Assembly (NCBI GenBank): GCA_022447495.1
Contig: JAKVBH010000028.1
Span: 1-56,913 of the forward strand
Direction: 5' to 3'
DNA length: 56,913 nt
Source of the DNA: Marinovum sp.
GTDB taxonomy: Bacteria > Pseudomonadota > Alphaproteobacteria > Rhodobacterales > Rhodobacteraceae
Made by a program: the position numbers and the translations under genes. Of the stretch, positions 46,425-56,472 are shown one piece after another (positions within the stretch are counted from its first letter, which is position 1; each line of letters starts with the position of its first letter). Under the pieces are notes generated by a model. That model did no database searches. It worked only from the letters and a program-made list of their open reading frames with translations, and had not been told where the DNA came from.

Positions 46425-47282
46425 ATGCTGATCGCGCCCGCCCCTCATGCCCCACGTCTTACCCGCTTGGTTACTGGGCAGGATCACTTGGGCAATGACA
46501 CCGATATCGCCGTGGTAGAAGAGCGTCCGCTGACCATTTTCCTTAACGCCCAAGAGATCGTCACGGCCATGACCATCGGAGACTATCCCGAGTATCTGGC
46601 GATCGGATTTCTGCGCAATCAAGGAATGATAGCCGACGACGATGAGATCACCGGGATCAGCTACGACGAAGAGCTTGAGACAGTTGTGGTGCGCACCGCG
46701 GCGCAGACCGATTACGAAGACAAACTGCTCAAAAAGACACGCACGTCGGGGTGCGCCGTGGGCACTGTCTTTGGTGACATGATGGAGGGGCTCGAAGGTG
46801 TCGTGCTTCCGCATCTGGAGATCAAAACCTCCGCGCTTTACGCCCTGGCAAGAGAGATCAACACAACACCGTCGCTCTATCTTGAGGCAGGTGCGATCCA
46901 CGGCACTGTTCTGTGTCAGGGGGAGACGCCTTTGGTTTACATGGAGGACGTCGGACGCCACAACGCGGTCGACAAGATCGCGGGCTGGATGTTCCAAAAC
47001 AAATTCGATCCTGCTGACAAGCTGCTCTACACCACCGGACGGCTGACCTCTGAGATGGTCATCAAAACCGCGATGATGGGCATCCCGGCGCTGGCCTCGC
47101 GCTCTGGTTTCACCGCCTGGGGGGTGGACATTGCCCGCGAGGTTGGTTTGACCTTGATCGGACGGATGCGCGGAAATCGCTTCGTCTGTCTTAGCGGTGC
47201 GAAGCGCTTGATCCGCGACATCGATCCAGCAACGGTCAAAGACGAACCGAAAAAAGCACGACGAAAGGGATCCCATGACTGA
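46425..47282 (+). CDS. fdhD: Formate dehydrogenase accessory sulfurtransferase FdhD
   Basis: This 285-residue protein relays sulfur to the molybdenum cofactor of formate dehydrogenase. It shows ERPLTIFLNAQEIVTAMT, YPEYLAIGFLRNQG, ILASRSGFTAWG-like segments (ALASRSGFTAWG) and MEDVGRHNAVDKIAGW. The E. coli CxxC active motif is CAVG here (Cys110, Gly113), so only the first Cys is kept. The 3' end overlaps mobA by 8 bp. It begins a five-gene molybdenum-cofactor operon, divergent from azlCD. Confidence 0.93.
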   Translation: MLIAPAPHAPRLTRLVTGQDHLGNDTDIAVVEERPLTIFLNAQEIVTAMTIGDYPEYLAIGFLRNQGMIADDDEITGISYDEELETVVVRTAAQTDYEDKLLKKTRTSGCAVGTVFGDMMEGLEGVVLPHLEIKTSALYALAREINTTPSLYLEAGAIHGTVLCQGETPLVYMEDVGRHNAVDKIAGWMFQNKFDPADKLLYTTGRLTSEMVIKTAMMGIPALASRSGFTAWGVDIAREVGLTLIGRMRGNRFVCLSGAKRLIRDIDPATVKDEPKKARRKGSHD

Positions 47283-47874
47283 GCCGCTTGGTGTGATCCT
47301 GGCTGGAGGACAAGCACGACGCATGGGCGGCGGCGACAAGGGCCGGTTGATGCTCAAAGGTCAAAGCCTTTTTGGCCGCGTCATTCGGCGTTTGGGGCCG
47401 CAAGTGGATGCGCTGGCGCTCAATGCCAATGGGGATCCGGATCGTTTTCGGGACCTTGGACTTCCGGTTCTGCCTGATTCGATTGCTGAATATCCTGGTC
47501 CCTTAGCAGGCGTGCTTGCCGGGCTGGATTGGGCGGCGGAAGAAGGCGCAAGTCACATAGTGACCGCAGCCGCCGATACCCCGTTTTTTCCTGAAGACCT
47601 TGTCGTGCGATTGCAACGCGCCGCGGATCGCTCGGGCACGCCAATCGCCTTGGCAGGAACCCAAGAGGACGGTAAATCCACGCGTCATCCGACCTTTGGC
47701 TTTTGGCCAGTGAATTTGCGGCGCGATCTGCGCCAAGCGCTCAATGGCGGTCTGCGCAAAGTTGTTTTGTGGACAGACACCCACGGCGCAGCCACGGCCC
47801 CATTCGACGATCACGCCTTTTTCAACATCAACACACCCGAGGACCTGATAGTGGCAGAGGAGCGGTTGGCGTGA
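47275..47874 (+). CDS. mobA: Molybdenum cofactor guanylyltransferase MobA
   Basis: This 199-residue nucleotidyltransferase adds GMP to molybdopterin to form the bis-MGD cofactor. The GTP-binding start GVILAGGQARRMGGGDKG is intact, followed by LPDSIAEYPGPLAGVLAGL and the metal-binding AAADTPFFP. It overlaps fdhD by 8 bp and mobB by 4 bp (GTGA), showing tight coupling. Confidence 0.95.
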   Translation: MTEPLGVILAGGQARRMGGGDKGRLMLKGQSLFGRVIRRLGPQVDALALNANGDPDRFRDLGLPVLPDSIAEYPGPLAGVLAGLDWAAEEGASHIVTAAADTPFFPEDLVVRLQRAADRSGTPIALAGTQEDGKSTRHPTFGFWPVNLRRDLRQALNGGLRKVVLWTDTHGAATAPFDDHAFFNINTPEDLIVAEERLA

Positions 47875-48362
47875 AACTCTACGGTGTCACTGGGTGGAAG
47901 AACTCCGGCAAAACCGGTCTGATGGAGCGCCTGGTCGCTACATTCACCGCCCGAGGCATCAGTGTGTCGACCGTTAAGCATGCGCACCACACATTCGACG
48001 TCGATCAACCTGGCAAGGATAGTTATCGCCATCGCACAGCTGGCGCCAATGAGGTGATCTTGGCCTCAGGTGCCCGGGTGGCCTTGATGCGTGAATTGCG
48101 CGGCGCGCCAGAGCCTGACCTCGAAGAGCTCATCACTCAACTTCAACCGGTCGACCTGGTCCTTGTCGAAGGATATAAAACGGCACGACACCCCAAGATT
48201 GAGGCCCATCGTCAGGAGACGGGGCAAGGCCTTATCGCCCTGGGTGATCCGACCATCCGGGCGATTGCTTCGAATGCCAACGTGCCTTCGGATCGGCCGG
48301 TTTTCGTTCTCAATGACACCAATGCCATCGCTGATTTCATTTGGCAGGATTTGACCAAGTGA
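47871..48362 (+). CDS. mobB: Molybdopterin-guanine dinucleotide biosynthesis protein MobB
   Basis: This 163-residue P-loop GTPase-like protein has Walker A GWKNSGKTGLMERL, DSYRHRTAGANEVILAS and the VDLVLVEGYKTARHPKIE segment. It assists MobA. It starts with a GTG at 47871 that overlaps the mobA stop, and ends in another GTGA overlap with the next gene. The product is normal in length. Confidence 0.93.
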   Translation: MKLYGVTGWKNSGKTGLMERLVATFTARGISVSTVKHAHHTFDVDQPGKDSYRHRTAGANEVILASGARVALMRELRGAPEPDLEELITQLQPVDLVLVEGYKTARHPKIEAHRQETGQGLIALGDPTIRAIASNANVPSDRPVFVLNDTNAIADFIWQDLTK

Positions 48363-49222
48363 TCTTTGATCGCATCGTAGCGGTCGATTGGTCCGCGCGA
48401 TCATCTCCTTCGTCGAAATGCCCCACCAAAGACGCAATTTTCATGGCCTCTGCGTCAAAGAATGGGCTCGGGTATGCAACCTATTTTCGAACGCGTCAGT
48501 CAGCGATGGAGGCGTTGGAGACGCTCCTCCATGACGCATTGGCATGTGATGAACGCGTCTTGTGTGGCTTTGATTTTGCCTTTGGCACGCCGCGTGGATT
48601 TGCCGAGCAATTGACAGGAAAGCCAGAGGCCCTTGCCGTTTGGGACTGGCTGGCGACCCACATCCAAGATTGGCCAGACAATGCCAACAATCGCTTCGAG
48701 GTCGCAGCAAAGATGAACCGCGCCGTTTCTGGGGTTGGCCCTTTTTGGGGTCATCCGTCGGGGCGATCGTACGCAGATTTGCCAGAACGTGGTTCAAGCC
48801 GCGCGGGGCATGGACTGCCCGAACGCCGCGCAATCGAAGAGCACGTGCCAAGCGCACACTCCGTTTGGAAGCTCTTCACCACTGGCTCAGTTGGTTCTCA
48901 ATCGCTCTTAGGTCAGGTGCATTTGCAGCGACTGCGTGCGCGATATGCTGACGCTATCTCCGTTTGGCCGCTACAGACCGGATGGCAAGCCCCCGCGACC
49001 CCTATTGCTTTGGTGGAGATCTACCCCTCTCTCTATACCCTTCTTCCACCGGAAGGTGATGAAATCATCGATGCCCGCCAGGTCCGCGCTGTCGCGCAAG
49101 CTTTGTGGCAGGCGCAAATCAGCGCGAATTGGGCAGAGTTTTTTTTGGGTGATGGTGATCCTGTGACGGCAAGGGAAGAGGGCTGGATTTTTGGCGTCAC
49201 CCCGGACATCTTGCGTCCATGA
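48359..49222 (+). CDS. RNase H-like (DUF429-type) unknown in molybdenum-cofactor operon
   Basis: The 287-residue soluble protein begins FDRIVAVDWSARSSPS, where the Asp in VDWSA and the second Asp in VLCGFDFAFGTPRGF look like the two acidic residues of an RNase H-like fold (DUF429-type). It also has VEIYPSLYTLLP and a C-terminal helix pair. It starts with GTG inside the mobB stop and overlaps moeA by 4 bp. Relatives I recall in Rhodobacteraceae are labelled only molybdopterin-guanine dinucleotide synthesis proteins. A role in the cofactor pathway is inferred from the position. Confidence 0.7.
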   Translation: MIFDRIVAVDWSARSSPSSKCPTKDAIFMASASKNGLGYATYFRTRQSAMEALETLLHDALACDERVLCGFDFAFGTPRGFAEQLTGKPEALAVWDWLATHIQDWPDNANNRFEVAAKMNRAVSGVGPFWGHPSGRSYADLPERGSSRAGHGLPERRAIEEHVPSAHSVWKLFTTGSVGSQSLLGQVHLQRLRARYADAISVWPLQTGWQAPATPIALVEIYPSLYTLLPPEGDEIIDARQVRAVAQALWQAQISANWAEFFLGDGDPVTAREEGWIFGVTPDILRP

Positions 49223-50481
49223 CCATGCCCCCTCCTTTGCGCAACGATTGTTTTGCCTTGCCGCCCGGCGTCGACTGGACCCCGGTTGATGAGGCATTGG
49301 CACTTCTCAAAGAGCGACTGTCGCGTCGCGTCGAGGCAGAAACCGTGCCGTTGGCGCATGCGGCGGGTCGGGTGCTCGCGCAAAGCGTTTCTGCGATCAG
49401 AGCACATCCACCATGGCGAAATTCTGCGGTGGATGGATATAGCTTCGCAGGCGGTTTGGACACCACAGACCCCCGTACCATGCCGCTGGTTTCGGGCCGG
49501 GCCGCCGCTGGTGTGCCCTTTATAGGCAATGTGCCCGAGGGCTATGCGGTGCAAATCCTCACAGGTGCCATGGTGCCGTCGGGTGTGGACACCGTGGTTT
49601 TGCAAGAAGACGTCTCACGAGGGGAGGGAGAAATCGTGGTGCGCGGCCCTCTGAAACGTGGTGCCAACACGCGTGCGGCGGGAGAAGACGTTACAGAAGG
49701 TCAAAAGATCATAGAAGCAGGTACCCGGATTGGACCCGCGCAAATTGCGCTTTTGGCGACCTGTGGGGTTGCCGCTGTGTCGGTATTTCGTCCCTTGCGT
49801 GCGGCTGTTCTGTCCACAGGTGATGAGGTCCGTGAGCCTGGCGTTGCACTTGAGACAGGCCAAATCGCTGACGCCAACCGTCCTATGCTCTCGGCGCTTT
49901 TGGCACAATGGGGGTACTCTTTAGTTGATCTAGGCATTGCTGCAGACACAGAAATTTCTGTCCGAGATGCCTTAGATCGAGCTGCCGCGGAGGCGGATGT
50001 TGTGCTCACCAGTGGTGGTGCATCAAGCGGTGACGAAGACCACATGGCGCGCGCCTTGAACGCAACGGGCAGCATGGCGCTGTGGCGCGTGGCAGTGAAG
50101 CCTGGACGTCCGCTTGCCTTAGGTGTGTGGGATGGATGCCCTGTCTTCGGGTTACCTGGCAATCCAGTTGCGGCCTTTGTCTGCACCTTGATCTTTGCGC
50201 GGCCCGCTTTGGCACAAATGGCCGGCGCCAGATGGACTGAGCCTCTTAGTTTTTTGGTGCCTGCCGCCTTTGCCAAAAACAAAAAGGCAGGTCGCCGCGA
50301 GTACTTGCGGGCACGGATGCGTCATGGCTCGGCAGAGGTCTTTGCTTCGGAAGGGTCTGGCCGGGTGACCAGTCTGACCTGGTCAGAGGGGCTGGTTGAG
50401 TTGCCGGATCATGGCACTCAAATCGCTCCGGGAACGCCCGTAAAATTCATACCGTACAGCAGTTTTGGACTGGGCACCTAG
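49219..50481 (+). CDS. moeA: Molybdopterin molybdotransferase MoeA
   Basis: This 420-residue protein inserts molybdate into adenylylated molybdopterin. It shows HPPWRNSAVDGYSFAG, ILTGAMVPSGVDTVVLQED, VLSTGDEVREPG and LTSGGASSGDEDHMARAL, with VFGLPGNPVAAFV. The start overlaps the preceding gene by 4 bp and it is the last gene of the operon. It ends 10 bp from the convergent membrane-protein gene. Confidence 0.95.
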   Translation: MTMPPPLRNDCFALPPGVDWTPVDEALALLKERLSRRVEAETVPLAHAAGRVLAQSVSAIRAHPPWRNSAVDGYSFAGGLDTTDPRTMPLVSGRAAAGVPFIGNVPEGYAVQILTGAMVPSGVDTVVLQEDVSRGEGEIVVRGPLKRGANTRAAGEDVTEGQKIIEAGTRIGPAQIALLATCGVAAVSVFRPLRAAVLSTGDEVREPGVALETGQIADANRPMLSALLAQWGYSLVDLGIAADTEISVRDALDRAAAEADVVLTSGGASSGDEDHMARALNATGSMALWRVAVKPGRPLALGVWDGCPVFGLPGNPVAAFVCTLIFARPALAQMAGARWTEPLSFLVPAAFAKNKKAGRREYLRARMRHGSAEVFASEGSGRVTSLTWSEGLVELPDHGTQIAPGTPVKFIPYSSFGLGT

Positions 50482-50490
50482 TTTGCCGAC

Positions 50491-51537
50491 TCAGTCGAAC
50501 GTTCCCGCAACACGTCCAACGAGCATGAACGCACGCGCGGTACGTGTATTGGCAAAGGCTTGCAGTTCAGCGTCGCTGGCGCGTTCCGCAAAACTTGAGA
50601 ACACGCGATCAAAGACACGCAGGAAGTGATGCGCCGCGTCGCGGAAAATCGGGTCTTGTTTCATGCGGCCATGGGTTAAGGCCAGCGACGAACGATCGCG
50701 CACGCCGCCGAGCGCCGCCACAGCGCGCCCGCGTGTGCCAGATGCAAAGCTGCGCCAAATCTCGGCCCGCGCAAGGTCGGGGCGCAGGTCATCCATGTAG
50801 ATCCCATCTTGGCTCATCAGTGTCAGAACGTCTTGGCTGGCCTGCACCAATTGGGCGGTTTGACGGTCTTTGAGAGCCCGGCGCAACGCGGAAAAACCAG
50901 CGTTGTCTTCAGCGGTCTCTGGGAAGTTCAGCGCACGGATGAAATCTGGTGTTGCAAGCGGTTGGGCGAGCTCTTCGGCAGGCGTACCTAGAGCCAGGGC
51001 GGGTTGGTCGTCTTCGCTGGACCTGAGCGCTTGATTCTGTGCGGTGGCTCCCGGGTTACCCGGCGTTGTACTTGCCGAGGGAGCGACGCTGGGGCGACCT
51101 GCGGTGTAGATCGCCAATGCAGCTTCGGCCTTGCGCGTGGTTGCCGCGATTTCATCGAGCTTTCGGGCCAATGAAGGTTCCGTGGCGCCACGTTGGTTTT
51201 GGGCGATATAGGCTTGGCGGATGGCGTCGATGGCTGTGCGCAGCCGTTGGCTCTCCTCGCGCATCACACGGCTGGCGCGCGCGGCAGTGGCGGCGACCCA
51301 TATCATGGCAACGGGAAAGAAAATGACCATTGCCGTGAGCAGGAAGGTCAGCCCTTCAAGGCCTGTTTCGTCTCCGCCGCCCAAAGCCAGGAAATACAAA
51401 CCACACCCTGCCAACCAAAGCAGCGACAGAATGACGGCCGCAATTTCAATTTGGCTAACCTGAGGGGGTTCCCCACGATCATAGAGCCCCGGCGGTGTCG
51501 GCGGGGAAGGTGGGGGCGATGCAGGACTTTCACTCAT
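50491..51537 (-). CDS. Hypothetical membrane protein with coiled-coil and helical domain
   Basis: The 348-residue protein has a proline-rich N terminus (about residues 1-25), two membrane helices (EIAAVILSLLWLAGCGLYFL and LTFLLTAMVIFFPVAMIWVA), a helical stretch likely to be a coiled coil (about 85-145), a disordered Ala/Pro/Ser linker and a C-terminal helical domain with LRPDLARAEIWRSFASG. It belongs to no family I can name. It lies three bases from the greA start region, in the same direction as greA. Confidence 0.75.
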   Translation of the reverse strand: MSESPASPPPSPPTPPGLYDRGEPPQVSQIEIAAVILSLLWLAGCGLYFLALGGGDETGLEGLTFLLTAMVIFFPVAMIWVAATAARASRVMREESQRLRTAIDAIRQAYIAQNQRGATEPSLARKLDEIAATTRKAEAALAIYTAGRPSVAPSASTTPGNPGATAQNQALRSSEDDQPALALGTPAEELAQPLATPDFIRALNFPETAEDNAGFSALRRALKDRQTAQLVQASQDVLTLMSQDGIYMDDLRPDLARAEIWRSFASGTRGRAVAALGGVRDRSSLALTHGRMKQDPIFRDAAHHFLRVFDRVFSSFAERASDAELQAFANTRTARAFMLVGRVAGTFD

Positions 51538-51540
51538 GGG

Positions 51541-52011
51541 TTATTGGTACTTAATATCCAAAATCTCGAAAGATTTCAGACCGCCTGGCGTGCGTACCTC
51601 GACGCTGTCGCCTTCATCTTTGCCGATGAGCGCGCGAGCGATGGGGGATTTGATGTTCAACAGTCCCTCATCCACGTTGGCCTCGTGTTCGCCCACGATC
51701 TTCCACTGGCGCTCTTCGTCGGTGTCTTCATCCACGACTTTTACGGTCGCGCCAAACTTGATGGTGCCGCTCAGGGACTTGGGGTCGATGACCTCGGAAA
51801 GGCTGATAACGCCCTCAAGTTCTTTTATGCGCCCTTCAATAAAGCCCTGCTTTTCTCGCGCGGAGTGATACTCGGCATTCTCCTTGAGATCGCCCAATTC
51901 ACGCGCTTCGGCGATGGCTTGAATGATTGCCGGTCGCTCAACCGACTTGAGGTGCTTGAGCTCAACTTCCAGCTTGTTGAACCCGTCTGGGGTCATGGGG
52001 AGTTTTTCCAT
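51541..52011 (-). CDS. greA: Transcription elongation factor GreA
   Basis: This 156-residue protein rescues backtracked RNA polymerase by stimulating transcript cleavage. The N-terminal coiled coil contains [21 protein letters not shown], where the tip residues DLKENAEY are the active part, and the C-terminal FKBP-like domain ends SFEILDIKY. All conserved residues are visible. It lies upstream of the 348-residue membrane-protein gene on the same strand, 3 bp apart. Confidence 0.97.
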   Translation of the reverse strand: MEKLPMTPDGFNKLEVELKHLKSVERPAIIQAIAEARELGDLKENAEYHSAREKQGFIEGRIKELEGVISLSEVIDPKSLSGTIKFGATVKVVDEDTDEERQWKIVGEHEANVDEGLLNIKSPIARALIGKDEGDSVEVRTPGGLKSFEILDIKYQ

Positions 52012-52195
52012 GCCGTCTTATTCCACTAAATTTGCCGCCTACCCGGGCTGGGTGGCGGCTGCTTTCGGTGCTATTGATACACAATGTGCCAAGAGATGGG
52101 TAACCACGCAAGGGCGATCACGCTTGAACCAAGCCTCAATTCGCCGATGCCGGATCCTAACTCAGGCAGAGAATAAACAATAGGCCGTTTCTGCT

Positions 52196-53542
52196 ATGGC
52201 GCAGACTCAAAATTTGGATCAACGTTTTGCCGATGCGATGGGGGCTCTTCTGGGGCCTGACTTCCCCAGTGATTTGGCTCTGGCTGTGTCGGGCGGCGGG
52301 GATTCCATGGCCATGCTCACTTTGGCGCACAATTGGACCCATAGATGGGGTGTGCGGCTTTGGGTGGTGACTATTGATCACGGGCTACGTCCGGAAGCGG
52401 GCGAGGAGGCGGCGATGGTGGCCGCTGAATGCGCGGCCTTGGGGCATAGCCACCATACACTGCGTTGGACTTTTGACGGTGTGGGCAATGTCCAGGCGCG
52501 CGCCCGTGAGGCGCGGCTGACCCTTATCGATCAGTGGCGTGGAGGGGTCGAACACGTGTTGATGGCACACAGTCAGGATGATGTGGCTGAGACATTCCTC
52601 ATGCGACTTGAACGGGGGGCTGGGGTTGATGGACTGGCGTCGATGTCGTCTCGTCGGACCGTCACTGGCATCGCGGATGAGGTTGGAGAAATTATCGGTG
52701 ACGGTCCGTTGCCGCCCCGGGCTGAACAATATGCGGAGCGGTCGCCCATGCAAATTATCCGACCCTGCCTCGAGTTCAGTCGCGCGGAATTACGGCATTA
52801 CCTCACCACGTTGCATGGCGTCTGGGTTGAGGATCCCAGCAATGAAGACCCAAAGTTTGACCGGGTTCGCGTGCGACGGCTTCTGAGCGAAATGGAAGAA
52901 ACAGGTTTTGCCACGGCATGGTTTGCGAGCGCCGCCAAGCGTATGACACGGGCGCGCAAAGCGCTGTTGGCGCGCGCCGCGTCGGTTTGGGACCAAATCG
53001 GAGCTCAAACTCCCGCCGGGTTAGAGTTCAACCGTGCCATGGCGGAAATTGAGGATGATACTGCTCTGCGCCTGATCTCGTATGGGTGCCGCTACATATC
53101 CGGCAATGCCTATGCGCCACGCGAGAGTGTGGTGGAACAAGCGTGGGAGGTCGCGCGGGTCGGCGGCACAATCACATTGCATGGCTGTGTGGTGCACACG
53201 TCAAGGGACCGGATCGCCCTTTATCGCGAGTTCAACGCGGTCAAATCGCTCAAAATTACCGCGACAAAAGGCGCCATTTGGGATGATGCCTGGCAGGTGA
53301 CCACCGCCAAATTTGAAGGATGCACCGTGCGCGCACTGGGTGAAGACGGATGGGGACAGCTCAGCCAAATTCAGCGAGAACAGCGCAAAGGTGTCCCAAA
53401 ACATGCTGCTGCGCTGGCTCAACCGTCAATTTGGGATGGAGAGAAACTTGTCGTTTGTCCCGCGTTTGAGGTGGGTCAAGATGGTGATGTGGCTCTGCAC
53501 CGCTGCGATATCGGTTTTAAAGCGTTTCTTCTTTCGCATTGA
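52196..53542 (+). CDS. tilS: tRNA(Ile)-lysidine synthase
   Basis: This 448-residue enzyme converts the C34 of tRNA-Ile(CAU) to lysidine. The PP-loop ALAVSGGGDSMAMLTLA is clear, followed by MAHSQDDVAETFLMRLERG and VWVEDPSNEDPKFDRVRVR. The C-terminal domain is weakly conserved. It precedes ftsH, the usual neighbour in alphaproteobacteria, with a 73-bp gap. Confidence 0.94.
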   Translation: MAQTQNLDQRFADAMGALLGPDFPSDLALAVSGGGDSMAMLTLAHNWTHRWGVRLWVVTIDHGLRPEAGEEAAMVAAECAALGHSHHTLRWTFDGVGNVQARAREARLTLIDQWRGGVEHVLMAHSQDDVAETFLMRLERGAGVDGLASMSSRRTVTGIADEVGEIIGDGPLPPRAEQYAERSPMQIIRPCLEFSRAELRHYLTTLHGVWVEDPSNEDPKFDRVRVRRLLSEMEETGFATAWFASAAKRMTRARKALLARAASVWDQIGAQTPAGLEFNRAMAEIEDDTALRLISYGCRYISGNAYAPRESVVEQAWEVARVGGTITLHGCVVHTSRDRIALYREFNAVKSLKITATKGAIWDDAWQVTTAKFEGCTVRALGEDGWGQLSQIQREQRKGVPKHAAALAQPSIWDGEKLVVCPAFEVGQDGDVALHRCDIGFKAFLLSH

Positions 53543-53615
53543 ACCTTTTGTGAGGGCCTCTATCTTATACCAATGACAGCGGGTGCCGCCGCTTGGACCC
53601 TATAGGGAGACGATT

Positions 53616-55544
53616 TTGGGCAATCTTCGTAATGTCGCGTTCTGGGTGGTGCTGTTTCTGCTCATCTTAGCGCTGTTCAACCTCTTTTCTGGCGGCGGTA
53701 ACACCCTGCAAAGCCGAGAAGTTTCTTACACTGACTTCGTGGACCTGGTTGGTGATGGTCAGGTGAGCAATGTAACGCTTGATGGCGAACAAATTCGCTT
53801 CCGTGGCGGGGACGGCAATGATTATGTCACGATCCGTCCCGAAGACGCTTCGCCCACACAGCTTTTGATGGATAACAATGTGATTGTCCGCGCTGAGCCG
53901 CAACAGCAGTCTGGATTCCAATCTTTTGTGCTGAGCTTGCTGCCGTTCCTGCTTTTGATCGGTGTGTGGATCTACTTTATGAATCGTATGCAAGGTGGCG
54001 GTAAAGGCGGTGCGATGGGCTTTGGAAAGTCCCGCGCCAAGCTGCTGACCGAAAAGCATGGCCGTGTGACCTTTGACGATGTTGCAGGCATCGACGAGGC
54101 GAAAGAAGAACTCGAAGAGATAGTGGAGTTCCTCCGCAACCCACAGAAGTTCTCGCGTTTGGGGGGCAAGATCCCCAAGGGTGCGCTGCTCGTGGGGCCT
54201 CCCGGTACCGGTAAGACGCTTCTGGCGCGTGCCATCGCTGGTGAGGCGGGTGTGCCTTTCTTCACCATCTCTGGTTCTGACTTTGTAGAGATGTTCGTAG
54301 GTGTGGGTGCGTCCCGAGTCCGCGACATGTTCGAACAAGCCAAGAAAAATGCGCCCTGCATTGTTTTCATCGACGAAATTGACGCTGTGGGTCGTGCCCG
54401 TGGTGCGGGTTATGGTGGCGGTAATGACGAGCGCGAGCAAACGCTCAACCAGCTACTTGTGGAGATGGATGGTTTTGAGGCGAATGAAGGTGTGATCATC
54501 GTGGCTGCGACCAACCGTCGTGATGTGCTGGACCCGGCGCTTCTGCGTCCAGGGCGGTTTGACCGCCAGGTCACCGTGCCAAACCCAGACATCAAAGGCC
54601 GTGAGAAAATCCTCAACGTGCACGCCCGTAAGATCCCCCTGGGCCCTGATGCCGATATGCGCATCATTGCGCGTGGTACACCTGGCTTCTCGGGTGCTGA
54701 TCTGGCCAACCTGGTCAATGAGGCTGCTCTGATGGCGGCTCGGGTTGGACGTCGTTTTGTGACGATGCAAGATTTTGAACAGGCCAAAGATAAGGTCATG
54801 ATGGGCGCGGAACGTCGGTCCATGGTTCTGACCGACGATCAAAAAGAAAAGACTGCCTATCATGAAGCGGGCCATGCGGTTGTTGGTCTGGCGCTGCCGC
54901 AATGTGATCCGGTCTATAAGGCGACAATTATTCCGCGCGGCGGCGCGTTGGGAATGGTGGTATCTCTTCCTGAGATTGACCGTCTGAATTGGCATCGCTC
55001 CGAATGCGAAGAGAAGCTTGCCATGACCATGGCTGGTAAGGCCGCGGAGATCATCAAATACGGTCCCGATAACGTGTCTAACGGTCCTGCGGGTGATATC
55101 CAACAAGCTTCCGCGTTGGCACGTGCAATGGTACTGCAATGGGGGATGTCGGACAAGGTCGGCAATATCGACTACCGTGAAGCAGCTGAGGGCTACTCGG
55201 GCAACACCGCTGGTCTGTCGGTTTCCGCAAACACCAAAGAGTTGATCGAAGACGAAGTGAAGCGCTTTATTCAGGAAGCCTACGAACGCGCTTATAAAAT
55301 CCTCAAAGACCAAGAAGAGGAATGGGAGCGTTTGGCTCAGGGCCTGCTTGAGTACGAGACGCTCACCGGCGAAGAGATCAAACGAGTCATGAATGGCGAT
55401 CCGCCCCAGATCGATGGCGACGACGATCAAGGCGCGGGCGAAAAACCCGACGAAAAGCACTCCGTTCTTGCCATACCTAAGACAAAGGCACGTAAGCCCA
55501 AGTCCGGAGACGACGGTGGCATGGAGCCAGAACCCTCGGCCTAG
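53616..55544 (+). CDS. ftsH: ATP-dependent zinc metalloprotease FtsH
   Basis: This 642-residue inner-membrane AAA protease degrades membrane proteins and regulators. It has two membrane helices ([16 protein letters not shown] and [18 protein letters not shown]), Walker A GPPGTGKT, Walker [14 protein letters not shown], the second-region arginines and the zinc motif HEAGHAVVG. The start is taken as TTG at 53616 because GGGAG lies seven bases upstream and the family begins GNLRNVAFW; a GTG at 53583 would add eleven unconserved residues. A strong terminator follows at 55572. Confidence 0.95.
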   Translation: MGNLRNVAFWVVLFLLILALFNLFSGGGNTLQSREVSYTDFVDLVGDGQVSNVTLDGEQIRFRGGDGNDYVTIRPEDASPTQLLMDNNVIVRAEPQQQSGFQSFVLSLLPFLLLIGVWIYFMNRMQGGGKGGAMGFGKSRAKLLTEKHGRVTFDDVAGIDEAKEELEEIVEFLRNPQKFSRLGGKIPKGALLVGPPGTGKTLLARAIAGEAGVPFFTISGSDFVEMFVGVGASRVRDMFEQAKKNAPCIVFIDEIDAVGRARGAGYGGGNDEREQTLNQLLVEMDGFEANEGVIIVAATNRRDVLDPALLRPGRFDRQVTVPNPDIKGREKILNVHARKIPLGPDADMRIIARGTPGFSGADLANLVNEAALMAARVGRRFVTMQDFEQAKDKVMMGAERRSMVLTDDQKEKTAYHEAGHAVVGLALPQCDPVYKATIIPRGGALGMVVSLPEIDRLNWHRSECEEKLAMTMAGKAAEIIKYGPDNVSNGPAGDIQQASALARAMVLQWGMSDKVGNIDYREAAEGYSGNTAGLSVSANTKELIEDEVKRFIQEAYERAYKILKDQEEEWERLAQGLLEYETLTGEEIKRVMNGDPPQIDGDDDQGAGEKPDEKHSVLAIPKTKARKPKSGDDGGMEPEPSA

Positions 55545-55571
55545 TAAGCCCCTTCGGTTGCTGAATAGGCA

Positions 55572-55608
55572 AAGGCGCGCCTCGCAGAGGCGTGCCTTGT
55601 TCATTTCT
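55572..55608 (+). terminator. Terminator of ftsH
   Basis: A 12-bp stem, AAGGCGCGCCTC (55572-55583) with GAGGCGTGCCTT (55587-55598), one G-U pair, and a GCA loop, is followed by TTCATTTCTT. It starts 27 bp after the ftsH stop. Confidence 0.8.
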
Positions 55609-55719
55609 TGAACCGTCTGGGCTGCGACGTGAGCAATCTTGTGCCTATGGCAAATGTCTAAGGCGTTGCACTCTCCGTTGGCTGTCACCAAATTGCGTCA
55701 GCACACGGAGGTACATGCC

Positions 55720-56319
55720 ATGCCAGCTCTTAAGCCCACGCAGTTCTTAGCAAAAATCACTTGGCTCGGCCGAGTCGCCAATAGCGATGAGACCCTGCGG
55801 GCCGAAGCACTTGAAGCGGCTGACCTGACATTTGCAGGCATTGACGGAGAATGCCACGGTGGTCTCACGCGGCCAGCCTGTGTCCGGGTCAGAGCACAAC
55901 ATTCCAAAGGCACGGAAATCCGCAATGTGCGCCAATTGTCCGTGCTGAGCCAAGAAGAACTCGACGCTATTGCTGAAACCATGGGCCTGGACGCCATCGA
56001 TCCAGCTTGGGTTGGGGCCAGCTTGGTGGTGTCGGGCATCCCAGATTTCACCCATGTGCCTCCGTCCTCGCGGCTACAGGCGCCCAGTGGCGCGTGCATC
56101 ACGCTGGATATGGAAAACCGCCCCTGCGTTTTGCCGGGGCGTGTTATCGATGTAGATGCGCCTGGTTATGGGCCCAAATTCAAGAGAGCAGCTCAGAACC
56201 GTCGCGGCGTGACGGCAAGCGTTGAGCGGCCTGGGCCAATTGCGATTGGCGACGAGATGCGCCTGAGCATCCCCGACCAGGACGTTTGGGCACATTTGAC
56301 CGAAGCGCGCGCATTCTAA
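55720..56319 (+). CDS. MOSC-domain protein
   Basis: This 199-residue protein has the MOSC fold signatures GIDGECHGG, RNVRQLSVLSQEELDAI, WVGASLVVSGIPDFTHVPP, a likely active Cys in APSGACITLDM and RRGVTASVERPGPIAIGDEM at the end. MOSC proteins bind pyranopterin molybdenum cofactor or transfer sulfur in that pathway, which agrees with the molybdenum-cofactor operon in this window, although they are not linked. The start at 55720 has GGAGG eight bases upstream. No signal peptide. Confidence 0.85.
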   Translation: MPALKPTQFLAKITWLGRVANSDETLRAEALEAADLTFAGIDGECHGGLTRPACVRVRAQHSKGTEIRNVRQLSVLSQEELDAIAETMGLDAIDPAWVGASLVVSGIPDFTHVPPSSRLQAPSGACITLDMENRPCVLPGRVIDVDAPGYGPKFKRAAQNRRGVTASVERPGPIAIGDEMRLSIPDQDVWAHLTEARAF

Positions 56320-56472
56320 TCCCATCAGGCGCGCACGTTTCCGATTGTAGACTTCGGTGTACAAACTGGCCGCTCGAAGCGCCCAAAATGTCGGAAATGC
56401 CCTGCGTCTATTCCGGATTTGCAGGCTATGGCTATCGCGACTAATCATGCCGCGACGAGGGAGCACGCGCCG

